From contig DRGL01000081.1 of the NCBI GenBank assembly GCA_011050085.1, positions 62,001 through 126,000 of the forward strand: DNA of 64,000 bases, in the 5' to 3' direction. Positions within the stretch are counted from its first letter, which is position 1, and each line of letters begins with the position of its first letter. This stretch comes from Pricia antarctica. Its GTDB lineage: Bacteria > Bacteroidota > Bacteroidia > Flavobacteriales > Flavobacteriaceae. Under the pieces are notes generated by a model that was given only the letters and a program-made list of their open reading frames with translations, was not told the origin of the DNA and did not search any database. This document shows positions 8,250-17,127 of the stretch, in pieces. The translations under genes were made by a program, and so were the position numbers.

Positions 8250-9800
8250 TTACTTCATCGAAACCAGCACTAACTGCTTTCGACCTCCCCGTTTCGCATA
8301 AAACAAGAGATTGTTTGTGATTTTATCAATAATCGGTCGTGAGACCATAATCGGTAAGCGTACATCTTTATCGTCGACCAATTTTTTGTAGGTGAGTCCA
8401 CCATCTGCATCCACCTTGATAACAAACATGTTTGGATTACGGCTATAGCCCTGTTTGAACATTATCCGCTCTTTACTCATTTTCTGTGGATTTTCTCCTG
8501 AATTAATAAAGAAATACATATTGTTAGCATCAGCATGTGCGGAATAGGAAGCGTATGAAGCATCCCCTTGGGTTACTTCGGCCTTATTGATATTACGTGC
8601 CCATTCCATTTCTCCGGATGCATCTAGTTTTGCGACAATAATATCGTTATAATGATACCGCTCCGTTATTTGTGTCCCACCCCCAGAGATATCTTCTCCC
8701 TTGGTTACAAAATACTCTTCGGCGCTAAATACGATACCGTTATCTGGTGTACTATGAACATCCTTAAAAATTAGGTTCTTCAGTTCGGCATCGACCTCTC
8801 GGCCGAACTTATCCAACATGAATTGATCAGAGAACGGATTATACCTATTGCTGTTGATATTTAGCGAGCTTGGATTTAAATTAAAATAAACCAATCCGTT
8901 ATAACGGTTATCTTTTCGATCGGCATAAAAACCAAGAATCTTTAATTTGTCGCCTGTCAGTATAGGCTTTAAAGCTTCGGGAAATCTTCCAGTATCGTTA
9001 AATTCTTGTATTGTATGGCCGTTAACTGCGATTTTGACCAACTCATACTGATACTTTCTTTCGGAAGCTTCAAAACGCTTTTTTTTGAAAAACGCCTTGC
9101 CCATTAAATAGAGTGTCTTTAAATCTGTCGATACCTCGATGTTCTCAAATGCATAATTTTTCTCGGCTATCTGTTCCGTGAAGTCATAAGATAATTGCTG
9201 CTTTAAATCCGTTCCATATAGAAACATCCTGTATTTTTCGTCACGGCCTTCGCGGTGATGTACGGTTATGGCAAAAGCTGAGCGCTCATCATTAAAATGT
9301 ACGGTTGTTGAAAATCCGTTTCCGAAATTCCGATTGTATTTACTGACGGCAAGCGGGTCGTTCACCTCTTTTGAATGAACGGATAGAAGTACTCGTTCGG
9401 TAAAATTAAACTCGTGGAGTGGACTTTGGTGAATTACATACTGATATGCCCTCTGCTCTACACTATATACCAGTTCGAGTAGATATATCTGTCCGTTTTT
9501 AACGAAACCATCAACCATATGTTCTCCGGCGTATTTATAGTTATAATCACGGATAAGGTTGAGGTCGGTATCGTAAATTTCAATAAAATGTCCTTTGGGA
9601 CTAAGGGGGTATCCGCCATAATACGTACGAATAAATACGGTCTCGTTTTCTGAGGAAGTAGCGCTAGCTAGTAAGGTAGAAAATTTATACCTATCGGAAT
9701 TATTCTCGCCAAGCACATAGTTTAGAGGAATTTCCTGAGCCTGGCTTACGATGATCGTGGTCAAAAAAAGCAGCACGGCTAAGCCTTTTGAGGTCTTCAT
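8250..9800 (-). CDS. secreted protein of unknown function
   Basis: I do not recognise a domain in this 516-residue protein. It begins with a clear signal peptide ending in the SQAQ region (about residues 1-21), so it is exported. The rest is rich in beta-type repeats alternating aromatic and charged residues. Several stretches resemble beta-propeller strands, for example DNGIVFSAEEYF and GEMEWARNINK, the latter common in WD-like or PQQ-like propellers. There is no C-terminal sorting tag. It sits upstream of the enoyl-CoA hydratase on the same strand with a 72-base gap. A propeller-type surface or periplasmic protein is my inference only. Confidence 0.7.
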   Translation of the reverse strand: MKTSKGLAVLLFLTTIIVSQAQEIPLNYVLGENNSDRYKFSTLLASATSSENETVFIRTYYGGYPLSPKGHFIEIYDTDLNLIRDYNYKYAGEHMVDGFVKNGQIYLLELVYSVEQRAYQYVIHQSPLHEFNFTERVLLSVHSKEVNDPLAVSKYNRNFGNGFSTTVHFNDERSAFAITVHHREGRDEKYRMFLYGTDLKQQLSYDFTEQIAEKNYAFENIEVSTDLKTLYLMGKAFFKKKRFEASERKYQYELVKIAVNGHTIQEFNDTGRFPEALKPILTGDKLKILGFYADRKDNRYNGLVYFNLNPSSLNINSNRYNPFSDQFMLDKFGREVDAELKNLIFKDVHSTPDNGIVFSAEEYFVTKGEDISGGGTQITERYHYNDIIVAKLDASGEMEWARNINKAEVTQGDASYASYSAHADANNMYFFINSGENPQKMSKERIMFKQGYSRNPNMFVIKVDADGGLTYKKLVDDKDVRLPIMVSRPIIDKITNNLLFYAKRGGRKQLVLVSMK

Positions 9801-9872
9801 AAGTAGGATTTTCGTTGTGTTATAATCGAGCCATGATTTGGGAAATGGCTTGATATTTTAAATGGTTGATTG

Positions 9873-10652
9873 TTATTCTCCGGGAAAATCAGCCGTTCGC
9901 TTGTTCAGAAATGCCGTTGTACCTTCTTTAAAATCTGAGGTTCCGAAACATTTTCCAAAAGCTTTAATTTCAGCGGAGTAACCATCGGTATTCTTAAAAC
10001 CCGCATTTACTGCTTTTATTGCATAACCAATTGCAACAGGTGAGTTTTTCGATATTTTGTTTGCCAAGTCTTCGCAGAGCGATACTAAATTTTCTTGGGA
10101 TGTAACATGGTTGACCAAACCATAATTCAGGGCACGTTCGGCATCAATCATACTGGCGGTCATGATGAGTTCCATTGCCCTTCCCTTACCGATAAGTTGC
10201 GGCAGGCGTTGGGTGCCACCATAGCCAGGAATCACGCCTAGCGAAACTTCAGGAAGCCCCACACGGGCATTATCGCTGGCAATTCTAAAATGGCAAGCCA
10301 TAGCAAGTTCTAATCCTCCACCTAAGGCAAAGCCGTTGATGGCCGCAATTACTGGTGTTTTCAAATTTTCTACAAAATCAAATAACAACTTTTGACCTTC
10401 TGCGGCCAGTTTGCCGCCTTCTTCAACTGTAAAATCGGCAAATTCAGAAATATCGGCTCCGGCAACAAAAGCTTTTTCGCCGCTACCGGTCAAAATGATG
10501 ACCTTAATAGCCTTATTCGTTTCCAAGGCTTCAAAGGCATCATGAAGTTCTTGAATCGTCTGACGGTTTAAGGCGTTTAGCTTTTTAGGACGGTTGATGG
10601 TGATGGTTCCAATAGCTTTTTTCTCTTCTACTAAAATAGTGTCGTAGTTCAT
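9873..10652 (-). CDS. enoyl-CoA hydratase/isomerase family protein
   Basis: The crotonase-fold protein has 259 residues when started at MNYDTILV (10652). An earlier in-frame ATG would add 18 residues not typical of the family. The oxyanion-hole segment is FVAGADISEF. Both catalytic glutamates of true hydratases are present: one in GGGLELAMACHF and one in LPEVSLGVIPGYGG. This supports hydration of 2-enoyl-CoA to 3-hydroxyacyl-CoA in fatty acid beta-oxidation. No other beta-oxidation genes are adjacent. The call as a working hydratase is confident; chain-length preference cannot be told. Confidence 0.9.
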   Translation of the reverse strand: MNYDTILVEEKKAIGTITINRPKKLNALNRQTIQELHDAFEALETNKAIKVIILTGSGEKAFVAGADISEFADFTVEEGGKLAAEGQKLLFDFVENLKTPVIAAINGFALGGGLELAMACHFRIASDNARVGLPEVSLGVIPGYGGTQRLPQLIGKGRAMELIMTASMIDAERALNYGLVNHVTSQENLVSLCEDLANKISKNSPVAIGYAIKAVNAGFKNTDGYSAEIKAFGKCFGTSDFKEGTTAFLNKRTADFPGE

Positions 10653-11091
10653 TTTATGAATTTTAGGAACTGATTGAAATTTCGCTTGAAATTCCGTTGT
10701 TATCAAAGATACTGATTAACCTATTGAAGTGAAAAGTCAATACTAATCTTCTACCAATGCAGACTTTTCGATGCTTGGCTTATACATTAAAACATATATT
10801 GATACTAAAAAGTTTTACCTTTTACAGTCATATCATCTTTACATGGCTGTTGTCTAAATGCCATTCAAATATGAGGGAATATCGAATTTGAACCGTATAA
10901 ATATAAAGAAGGAATAATGAAAATCTTTGCATAAAGTATGTATGACAATAGTGCTGCTAATGTGGAAGGTTTTCGGAACCTGAAATTAAAATAGACACTA
11001 TTATAAACAATGGTTTTATTCCGTCCTTCGATGCGGATAGAAATTTACGGAGTAAAGCGACTTGCTATTTGACGTAAGTTGAAATAAGTAT
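10653..11091. other. intergenic stretch without a recognised gene
   Basis: These 439 bases separate the enoyl-CoA hydratase start from the stop of the histidine kinase. I saw no open frame with coding character, no strong hairpin and no full promoter. It probably holds the promoter of the hydratase gene. Confidence 0.5.
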
Positions 11092-12549
11092 CTAATTAAT
11101 ATCTTCCCTAAGAAATCGCACTGAAAATACTGTTCCTTTCCCAGGTTTTGAGGTAAAATCGATACTGCCCTTATAGGTTTCTACTATCGTCTTAACCATA
11201 CCAAGACCAAGGCCCATACCGCTTGATTTGGTAGTGAATTTAGGTTCAAATATTTTTTCTTTATTGCTGTCCTCGATTCCGATACCGTTGTCTGCCACAC
11301 AAATTTTGATATAATCGCCATCAGCGGCCACGGATACAAGAATACGTGGTGACTCCACCTCCGGTACGGCCTGAATCGCATTTTTCACCAAATTAGTCAC
11401 CACACGTATAAGTTGGGTTCGATCTAACTTTGCGATAAGCTCTTTCTGGTCTGCAATAAAATGAATATAGTCTTCATTAAAGATATCCAACGCAAGCTTT
11501 ACAACATTAACTACATCGAGAGTTTCATTTTGTTGGGCCGGCATTTCGGCGAAGTTCGAAAACGCCGAGGCGATGCTGCTCATCGTATCGATCTGTTGTA
11601 TTAAGGTTTTGGAATACTCGGCTACTTTTTTTTCGATCTCCGGATCTTTTGCGTCGAATTTATGCTCGAAGCTTTGTACGCTCAAACGCATTGGTGTCAA
11701 AGGGTTCTTAATTTCATGGGCCACCTGTTTAGCCATTTCCCGCCAGGCCTGCTCCCGTTCACTTCGGGCCAATTTGACTGCACTATGTTCAAGCTCATCA
11801 ATCATAGCATTGTAAGAATCGACCAACTTTTTAATCTCCTCACTTGGGTTTTCAATCATTATTTTTTGATTGGTTTTGGTCAGATCGGTCTTATCTAGCC
11901 TATCGGAAATAGTCTGTAACGATTGGGTGATATACGTAGATATAAAATAGGCCAACCCAATTGCAATGAGTAACATTAAAAAATAAACGGCGCCTAACCG
12001 CATGAGAAATTCCCTCAACTCCATATTATTAAACGAATCATCTTCGTAATACGGAAGATTTAATATACCGATTGGTTTCAGCCGGTTGTCTTGTATATAC
12101 GTATAAGAGGCGCGATAGTTATCACCAGCTAATGCTTTTTCTTCAACGTAACGGTTGTCGTGACTTGCTTCTAATCTTTTTAAAATATAGTAATCTAAAC
12201 AGCTAGATATTGAATCGGTTTCAAACTTGGCCCGTGAACTTTTTATCAATTGACCTTCAAGGTCATAAATATTCAAGCGTTGATTCTGTACATTGGCAAT
12301 CTGATAGATTTGCGTATTGAAAATCGAACCTAAGTTTTCAGTAGATACTGGGTAAGAGGTACTCTGTAGTGCGTAGGCAACGCTTTGACGTACTTGTTCT
12401 TCCTTCCGCTCTAACCGTTCTTGGTGATAATCTTGTGCCTGCTCCCGGTATTGATACACCGTGACTCCTGCAATCAATACCGATGCAATCACGACCAATA
12501 GAATCATGGACAGGAATATGCGCGATCTAAGCGAAAGTTTTTTAAACAA
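11092..12549 (-). CDS. membrane sensor histidine kinase, NtrY-like
   Basis: The 485-residue kinase has an N-terminal helix (about residues 12-32), an extracytoplasmic sensor region, a second helix (about 185-207) and a HAMP linker. The dimerisation domain has the H-box VAHEIKNPLTPMRL, whose NPLTP sequence is typical of NtrY and related kinases. The ATPase domain follows, with N-box NLVKNAIQAV, G1 DNGIGIE and G2 GMGLGLGMVK. No response regulator is adjacent, so its partner is elsewhere. HemJ lies 66 bases upstream on the same strand. The signal is unknown. Confidence 0.9.
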   Translation of the reverse strand: MFKKLSLRSRIFLSMILLVVIASVLIAGVTVYQYREQAQDYHQERLERKEEQVRQSVAYALQSTSYPVSTENLGSIFNTQIYQIANVQNQRLNIYDLEGQLIKSSRAKFETDSISSCLDYYILKRLEASHDNRYVEEKALAGDNYRASYTYIQDNRLKPIGILNLPYYEDDSFNNMELREFLMRLGAVYFLMLLIAIGLAYFISTYITQSLQTISDRLDKTDLTKTNQKIMIENPSEEIKKLVDSYNAMIDELEHSAVKLARSEREQAWREMAKQVAHEIKNPLTPMRLSVQSFEHKFDAKDPEIEKKVAEYSKTLIQQIDTMSSIASAFSNFAEMPAQQNETLDVVNVVKLALDIFNEDYIHFIADQKELIAKLDRTQLIRVVTNLVKNAIQAVPEVESPRILVSVAADGDYIKICVADNGIGIEDSNKEKIFEPKFTTKSSGMGLGLGMVKTIVETYKGSIDFTSKPGKGTVFSVRFLREDIN

Positions 12550-12615
12550 GGGGTCGGTGTTTATGACTAAGTTAGCAATTATCGCACCAATTTGAAGGTG
12601 TAAAGCAATGGGGTC

Positions 12616-13158
12616 CTAAGCCTGCGGATTTCTTTTCCTAAAACGTTTGTAAAGCTTAATGCCCAGCATCAATAAAATACTTAGGACTATAATGCCGATT
12701 ACGCCAAAAATCCAAGTGAAAGTGCTTTTGAGTATGACCAAAAATACAATAGCGAAGAGAATGAGCGTGGCTCCCTCATTCCAGAAACGCATAAAGTTAG
12801 ACGTATAATTAACCTCGTCGCGTTGTAATTGTTTGAAAATCTGATGATTTTTAAGATGATAGGCGATGAGCAGAACAACAAAAGCGAGTTTGATATGCAT
12901 CCAAGGTTGTTGTAACCAACCCGGCATGAGCATAAGCAACCAAATCGCAAACGATATAGCCAAAACCGCTGAGGGCCATGTGATGATATACCAAAGCCGT
13001 TTGGTCATCATCTGCAACTGTTTTGTCAGTATTTCCTTTTCAGGCGATGTTTTTTGGGATGCTTCGATGTGGTAGATGAACAGACGGGGAATGTAGAATA
13101 GCCCTGCGAACCAAGTAATCACAAAAATCAAATGAAGGGCTTTAATATAATTATACAA
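12616..13158 (-). CDS. hemJ: protoporphyrinogen oxidase HemJ (CopD-like)
   Basis: This 180-residue membrane protein has about four to five helices. It begins with the conserved HemJ segment YIKALHLIFVITWFAGLFYIPR, in which the histidine is essential in characterised relatives, and also has WPSAVLAISFAIWL and WMHIKLAFV. HemJ oxidises protoporphyrinogen IX to protoporphyrin IX in haem synthesis and is the usual enzyme where HemG and HemY are missing. It precedes the histidine kinase gene on the same strand. The C-terminus is extended by a further helix and a basic tail. Family membership is secure. Confidence 0.87.
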   Translation of the reverse strand: MYNYIKALHLIFVITWFAGLFYIPRLFIYHIEASQKTSPEKEILTKQLQMMTKRLWYIITWPSAVLAISFAIWLLMLMPGWLQQPWMHIKLAFVVLLIAYHLKNHQIFKQLQRDEVNYTSNFMRFWNEGATLILFAIVFLVILKSTFTWIFGVIGIIVLSILLMLGIKLYKRFRKRNPQA

Positions 13159-13248
13159 AGTTTTGGATTACAGGTTATAGATTGTAAAGTTAGCCAATAC
13201 CTCTCAATCCTCACAAATAGCTCCCTGAATATCCATAGACGAATTATG

Positions 13249-13929
13249 CTACTTCAGAATATCAAAAATTTCTATTATTTTCGAGTCGATAGGTTGATCC
13301 GTACTCTTTTTATGTGGAAATTCTTGAAATATATATCGAAGTTTCCCTTTTTCATCAAGCACAAGAAATTTGGGGGATTCGGGAATGGACAGGTTTTCGA
13401 TATACCAGGCTATGCATTCATTCAAAATGGGGAAATTAGCTTTGCGAGTTATAGCCTTCGCCCCATTTTTAGCAATAAGGGCCACCGCATTATATCGTCC
13501 GGTTTCTGTAAGATCGTTCATTGACCTAATATGGGAATTACGCATTTGCCCGGGATCTTTATAAAGGCCTAAAACCGTATATTTTCCTAGAAAATCAGTA
13601 TTGGAAACAGATATTCCACCATCATCAAAAAAAATATATCCAGGTAATTTTTCTCCTAAAAAATCGAAGACACGATATACCCTTTCATCATCTTCTTCGT
13701 TGAGAACAACGATAGAAATATTTTCGATAATGGAATCTTGCGCCTTAACCCTTTCAAAGGTTTTGTAGGTGACAATTTGTTGGCTATACTCCTGCGCCAT
13801 CAAATCTAGGCCCTCATTAAGAGTGGTTTCGTCTACCACATCGCTCTCTATTTTATAATAGTTCTGTGCATGAACAACGGTAGCACCTAGTAATGTAGCT
13901 GCAAAGATTAATATCAGGTTGATATTCAT
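13249..13929 (-). CDS. secreted protein, possible thioredoxin-like fold
   Basis: This 226-residue protein begins with a signal peptide ending near VVHAQ (residue 22). I do not recognise a named family. Two halves are visible: an N-terminal region of about 100 residues rich in acidic residues, and a C-terminal region (about 115-226). The latter has GKYTVLGLYKDPGQMRN, then ITRKANFPILNECIAWYI, then SPKFLVLDEKGKLRYIF, which resembles the final strands of a redoxin. Only one cysteine (in NECIAW) is there and no CxxC motif, so a disulphide oxidoreductase is unlikely. It lies between HemJ and the channel gene. Confidence 0.65.
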   Translation of the reverse strand: MNINLILIFAATLLGATVVHAQNYYKIESDVVDETTLNEGLDLMAQEYSQQIVTYKTFERVKAQDSIIENISIVVLNEEDDERVYRVFDFLGEKLPGYIFFDDGGISVSNTDFLGKYTVLGLYKDPGQMRNSHIRSMNDLTETGRYNAVALIAKNGAKAITRKANFPILNECIAWYIENLSIPESPKFLVLDEKGKLRYIFQEFPHKKSTDQPIDSKIIEIFDILK

Positions 13930-13982
13930 ATAGATATGGCTTTTCTGACGATACCAAATATAATGAAAAGTGCACCATCATT

Positions 13983-15041
13983 CTATTGCACGTAACCTGT
14001 AATTATCTGATCGATTTCGCTAGACTCTTTGAGCCGTAATAGTTCGAGGTTTACGGTATGGCGTAATTCACTGTTTAGAGGGAAGACAAAACCGTAATGT
14101 TGAGGATTTATATTTCGTTTGCTCAATTTAAAATCTGGGTTAGGTTCAGTGTTAATTAAATATGTTAAGGGAACAATATCGTACACCAGAGCATCTACTT
14201 TGCCCTCAACTAATAATGTATAACCATCCTCCACATGGTCAACTGTAATCGGAATGCCACCGACCGCCTTAAAATTTTCCAGCATTTTTTTATAGTTGGG
14301 TACGGCTACCTTTTTCCCTTCGAGCTGACCTAGTTGGGTAATTGTTTTTTCACTTTGTCCGGTCAATGATAGCGTTGTTGCGATACCGGCGATGAACGAA
14401 GTCGCCATGATTAGGGAGATAATCATCCATGAACCTATAACGACTCTTCCCGCGGTAGTCTTTGGGGCCATATCACCATATCCGACAGTGGTCATGGTCA
14501 CCAAGGCCAACCAGATGCCCGAACCTATACCTTTAGAGGGTTTATGGCCATAATCCTCTGGATACTTTCGGCCTTCGACCAACCAAAACATAAGGCCAAC
14601 AAAGGTCAGAAGCAACATAAAACTCAATACGGCAATCAGAAAGTTCAGACTGAATAGGGGTTCAATACGGTCCCAAAGGCTTTGTTCCATGATGGGCGCC
14701 AAGATTCCCATTTCAGTATCGAAAAAAGGTTGTGAAAACGAGACGTTGGTCGCGCGCTCCGAATTGATGGTTATCGGGCCGATTAAAGCGTTCAGTTCGC
14801 CTGATTGTACCGCTACTATACCTTCAGAGATGCTTGCATACGGCTTAAACTTATAGTTTAGCCCAGCGTTGAAAGCAATTTCTTTCCAAATATCGGGGGC
14901 GATTCCCTTGGCTTGGTCATCTGCCATTACAAAAGGTTTGGAACCGGCGTAACCTATCTTCAGAACGCTATCCCTAGCAATTTGTGCGTCTAGATGGAGG
15001 CTCAATAAAATGCAAAAGAAAAACAGATATTTTTTTGACAT
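13983..15041 (-). CDS. GluR0-like ligand-gated K+ channel subunit
   Basis: This 352-residue protein has the layout of a prokaryotic ionotropic glutamate receptor. A signal peptide (residues 1-19) is followed by the first lobe of a solute-binding domain (about 22-115), including SERATNVSFSQPFF with an Arg suited to binding an amino-acid carboxylate. A membrane helix (about 133-156) and a pore loop with the K+ filter TTVGYGD (184-190) follow. A second helix (about 200-225) leads to the second lobe (about 230-350). Ligand binding outside would gate potassium flow through a tetramer. The ligand is unknown. It could be annotated merely as a substrate-binding protein, but the filter and two flanking helices argue for a channel. 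Confidence 0.87.
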   Translation of the reverse strand: MSKKYLFFFCILLSLHLDAQIARDSVLKIGYAGSKPFVMADDQAKGIAPDIWKEIAFNAGLNYKFKPYASISEGIVAVQSGELNALIGPITINSERATNVSFSQPFFDTEMGILAPIMEQSLWDRIEPLFSLNFLIAVLSFMLLLTFVGLMFWLVEGRKYPEDYGHKPSKGIGSGIWLALVTMTTVGYGDMAPKTTAGRVVIGSWMIISLIMATSFIAGIATTLSLTGQSEKTITQLGQLEGKKVAVPNYKKMLENFKAVGGIPITVDHVEDGYTLLVEGKVDALVYDIVPLTYLINTEPNPDFKLSKRNINPQHYGFVFPLNSELRHTVNLELLRLKESSEIDQIITGYVQ

Positions 15042-15359
15042 GGAATATTTTTCGGTGGATTAAGATATTTCGTTAGACCTTGTTCACTATTTTTTGTAAG
15101 ATTTTAGATAAAATAAACAAAATTATCGGATACGAAAATCATTCATGGATTCTAAAAAGGAACGGTAAAAGGCTCCGCCCAATTAACAATTTCGACACTT
15201 GATAAAGGAAGTAGATGTAAGACCACACTCCCATACAAGTTGATTACACAACTTGTATCTGAAAGACAAAAGATTTTTATAGAGCATAAAAACCTCGGAA
15301 AACTACTATATTTTTACACTATATGATGTGATACTTTACCGTCATTTAAAATACAATTT
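15042..15359. other. intergenic region with a 9-bp inverted repeat
   Basis: The 318 bases between two divergent genes hold both promoters. The only clear structure is the inverted repeat ATACAAGTT (15233-15241) and AACTTGTAT (15250-15258) with an eight-base spacer. No open frame is supported. Confidence 0.6.
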
Positions 15360-16163
15360 ATGACCGCAACAAAAACCCTCACCCCCGAAGACCAAATTAC
15401 GTTAAACACTGCCAAACAAAAGATGGAAGACATCGGCTGGGCTATGGAAGGGTTGAATAAGATGGGAAGCTTTATAGATGGCCGAATACGGCTATTGCCT
15501 GAAAAGCAGCAAAGGTGGCTACAACATGTTAGTTATAACGTTCTACAGAAAGTGGTGGCCACCAATTTGCTTTCCATGAAATCGGATAAATTAAGAACAT
15601 CCCCGTTGAATGCTACCTATAAGGCGATGGTGACTTCATCGGGAATTATTGGCGGTGCATTTGGGGCTACAGCATTTGCCTTGGATTTGGTGCTAACTAC
15701 AAAATTGATGATGCGCTCGATTATGGACATCGCCCGTAGCGAGGGAGAAGATTTGACTACGCTCGATACCCAACTTGCCTGTCTTCAGGTGTTCGCTTTA
15801 GGAGGAAAAACCAAGCACGACGAAAGTTTGGATACAGGGTATTTCGCTACTCGACTCGCCTTGAATGCAGCTGTGAAGGGTTCAACCAGTAAATTGGTAG
15901 AGGGTCTATTGGTCGGTGCATCAGCGCCGATGCTCAGAGTATTGGGCATGGTGGCATCAAGGTTCAGCATTCAGGTTTCTGAAAAATTTGTGGCTCAGGC
16001 GGTTCCTGTAGTTGGTGCGCTCGGCGGTGGAGCAATAAATTTGGCGTTCATCCAACATTTTCAGAGTATGGCCGAAGCACATTTTGGCATCAGGCGATTG
16101 GAACGGGAATACGGTCAAGACTTAATCAAAGAAGTGTATGAGGATATCAAAGTTCAAGCCTGA
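15360..16163 (+). CDS. EcsC family protein
   Basis: The 267-residue protein matches the EcsC family. Signs are the helical N-terminal lead, the long glycine/alanine-rich central part (GGAFGATAFALDLVLTTKLMM), the region LACLQVFALGG, and the C-terminal pattern GGGAINLAFIQHFQSMAEAHFGIRRLERE. In Bacillus, EcsC is encoded with an ABC transporter that affects secretion and intramembrane proteolysis. Here no transporter is adjacent and the gene stands alone. The amphipathic alanine/glycine-rich helices suggest membrane association. The biochemical role of the family is unknown. Confidence 0.85.
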   Translation: MTATKTLTPEDQITLNTAKQKMEDIGWAMEGLNKMGSFIDGRIRLLPEKQQRWLQHVSYNVLQKVVATNLLSMKSDKLRTSPLNATYKAMVTSSGIIGGAFGATAFALDLVLTTKLMMRSIMDIARSEGEDLTTLDTQLACLQVFALGGKTKHDESLDTGYFATRLALNAAVKGSTSKLVEGLLVGASAPMLRVLGMVASRFSIQVSEKFVAQAVPVVGALGGGAINLAFIQHFQSMAEAHFGIRRLEREYGQDLIKEVYEDIKVQA

Positions 16164-16833
16164 TGATTATGTATCATTTTAATGTACCACATGTCAAAGT
16201 TTTTAGGAATTGCGCACCTCTCCTTCTAGAGTTATTATGATAGAACTTCAGTTCACCCAATAATAGATTGCAACTGACGTCGCAGCTATCATTTTTAATG
16301 CTTATTGTCACTGATAGTTGCAGTTGATTCCTTCAAGATTTCCATAGTATCTTTTGTTTTCCTGATAGAAAATTAATGTCTTTGAAATCAAATTCTCTTT
16401 TAATTATCCGCTAAAAGTGCGATAGCATTAGGTATTTCTTCTTCAGCGTATTGGGAATTGTTTAAAATGTGGCGCAGTTACACAAAGCCTAAATTTAAGT
16501 TTAAACTATTCAATCAGTTAGAATGGATTTGTTGCAAAAGATGAGGTGGGATAAATTGTCAGTTCCTTGCTTTTACTTGAATTGAATTTTCATCGATAGG
16601 CAAGATGAGGTCAAGATATCCCATAAATATTTGCTAAATCCATATTGATTGACTGTGCTGCGTTTCATAGATATTCATTAAAAGGTAGAAAACTTCTGAT
16701 ACTGTTAGTTCAAACTACTTCATTGGTTTATCAAACCAACTAGCACATGGTAGTTGGGCATGTTTATGCCTAAAAATTTGTTAAGGTCGAAGTTAAAGTA
16801 AGTTAAAACGAATTTCCAGCTGAATATGAGGCG
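16164..16833. other. long intergenic region without a protein gene
   Basis: This is the first part of a 964-base gap. Stops are frequent in all frames and I see no coding remnant. A hairpin could form between TGCAACT (16269-16275) and AGTTGCA (16316-16322). Just before the candidate RNA there are three GTTAA repeats at about 16780-16809. Otherwise I see nothing. Confidence 0.5.
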
Positions 16834-16841
16834 TATATTTG
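16834..16841 (+). promoter_or_regulatory. -7 promoter element before candidate small RNA
   Basis: TATATTTG matches TAnnTTTG exactly. The expected start of transcription is near 16847. The -33 TTG is not seen at 19-21 bases spacing; the closest candidate is an ATTT at 16812. Confidence 0.45.
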
Positions 16842-16846
16842 TAGTG

Positions 16847-16950
16847 CGAGGGGTGGTTCCCGAGCAACTTTAAGTATTGGTTTTTCATAATTTAAAGTTT
16901 GGTTGGTTATTTAGGAAAAGCCCTGGCAAATATGTCAGGGCTTTTTTTTT
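16847..16950 (+). ncRNA. candidate small RNA with intrinsic terminator
   Basis: About 100 bases lie between a perfect -7 element and a strong terminator and have no start codon. Three hairpins can be drawn. The first joins TGC...GCA around GGG/CCC (about 16845-16866). The second joins AACTTTAA with TTAAAGTT (about 16866-16900). The third is the terminator. I could not assign it to a known RNA class: the conserved core of the small SRP RNA is absent and the size does not fit 6S RNA. The next gene starts 178 bases after the terminator, so a mere leader is unlikely. The ends are estimates. Confidence 0.5.
16916..16950 (+). terminator. strong Rho-independent terminator
   Basis: AAAAGCCCTG (16916-16925) pairs perfectly with CAGGGCTTTT (16936-16945) across a ten-base loop and leads into further T. 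No protein gene ends within 750 bases upstream, so it must end another transcript, here taken as the small RNA. Confidence 0.9.
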
Positions 16951-17127
16951 CAATATTTTGAGATTTCCATAAAATAGAAAATGTATACATAACGGACTAT
17001 AATTGATATTTTGCCAAAACAAACACTAAACCCTGACACAATACTTTGGAACAAATTTTGTTTAAGTAATAGTTATCGAACAAATGTTTGCAAGGGCATT
17101 TAGTAATTTTATTCTAAATTTAAAGCT

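Noticed and set aside
8250-9800. Secreted protein with a Por type IX sorting tag
   Set aside because: The C-terminus lacks the conserved beta-sandwich sorting signal and ends in RKQLVLVSMK.
16847-16950. The candidate RNA as SRP 4.5S RNA or 6S RNA
   Set aside because: The conserved GGAAG-type core of SRP RNA is absent, and the length is too short for 6S RNA.
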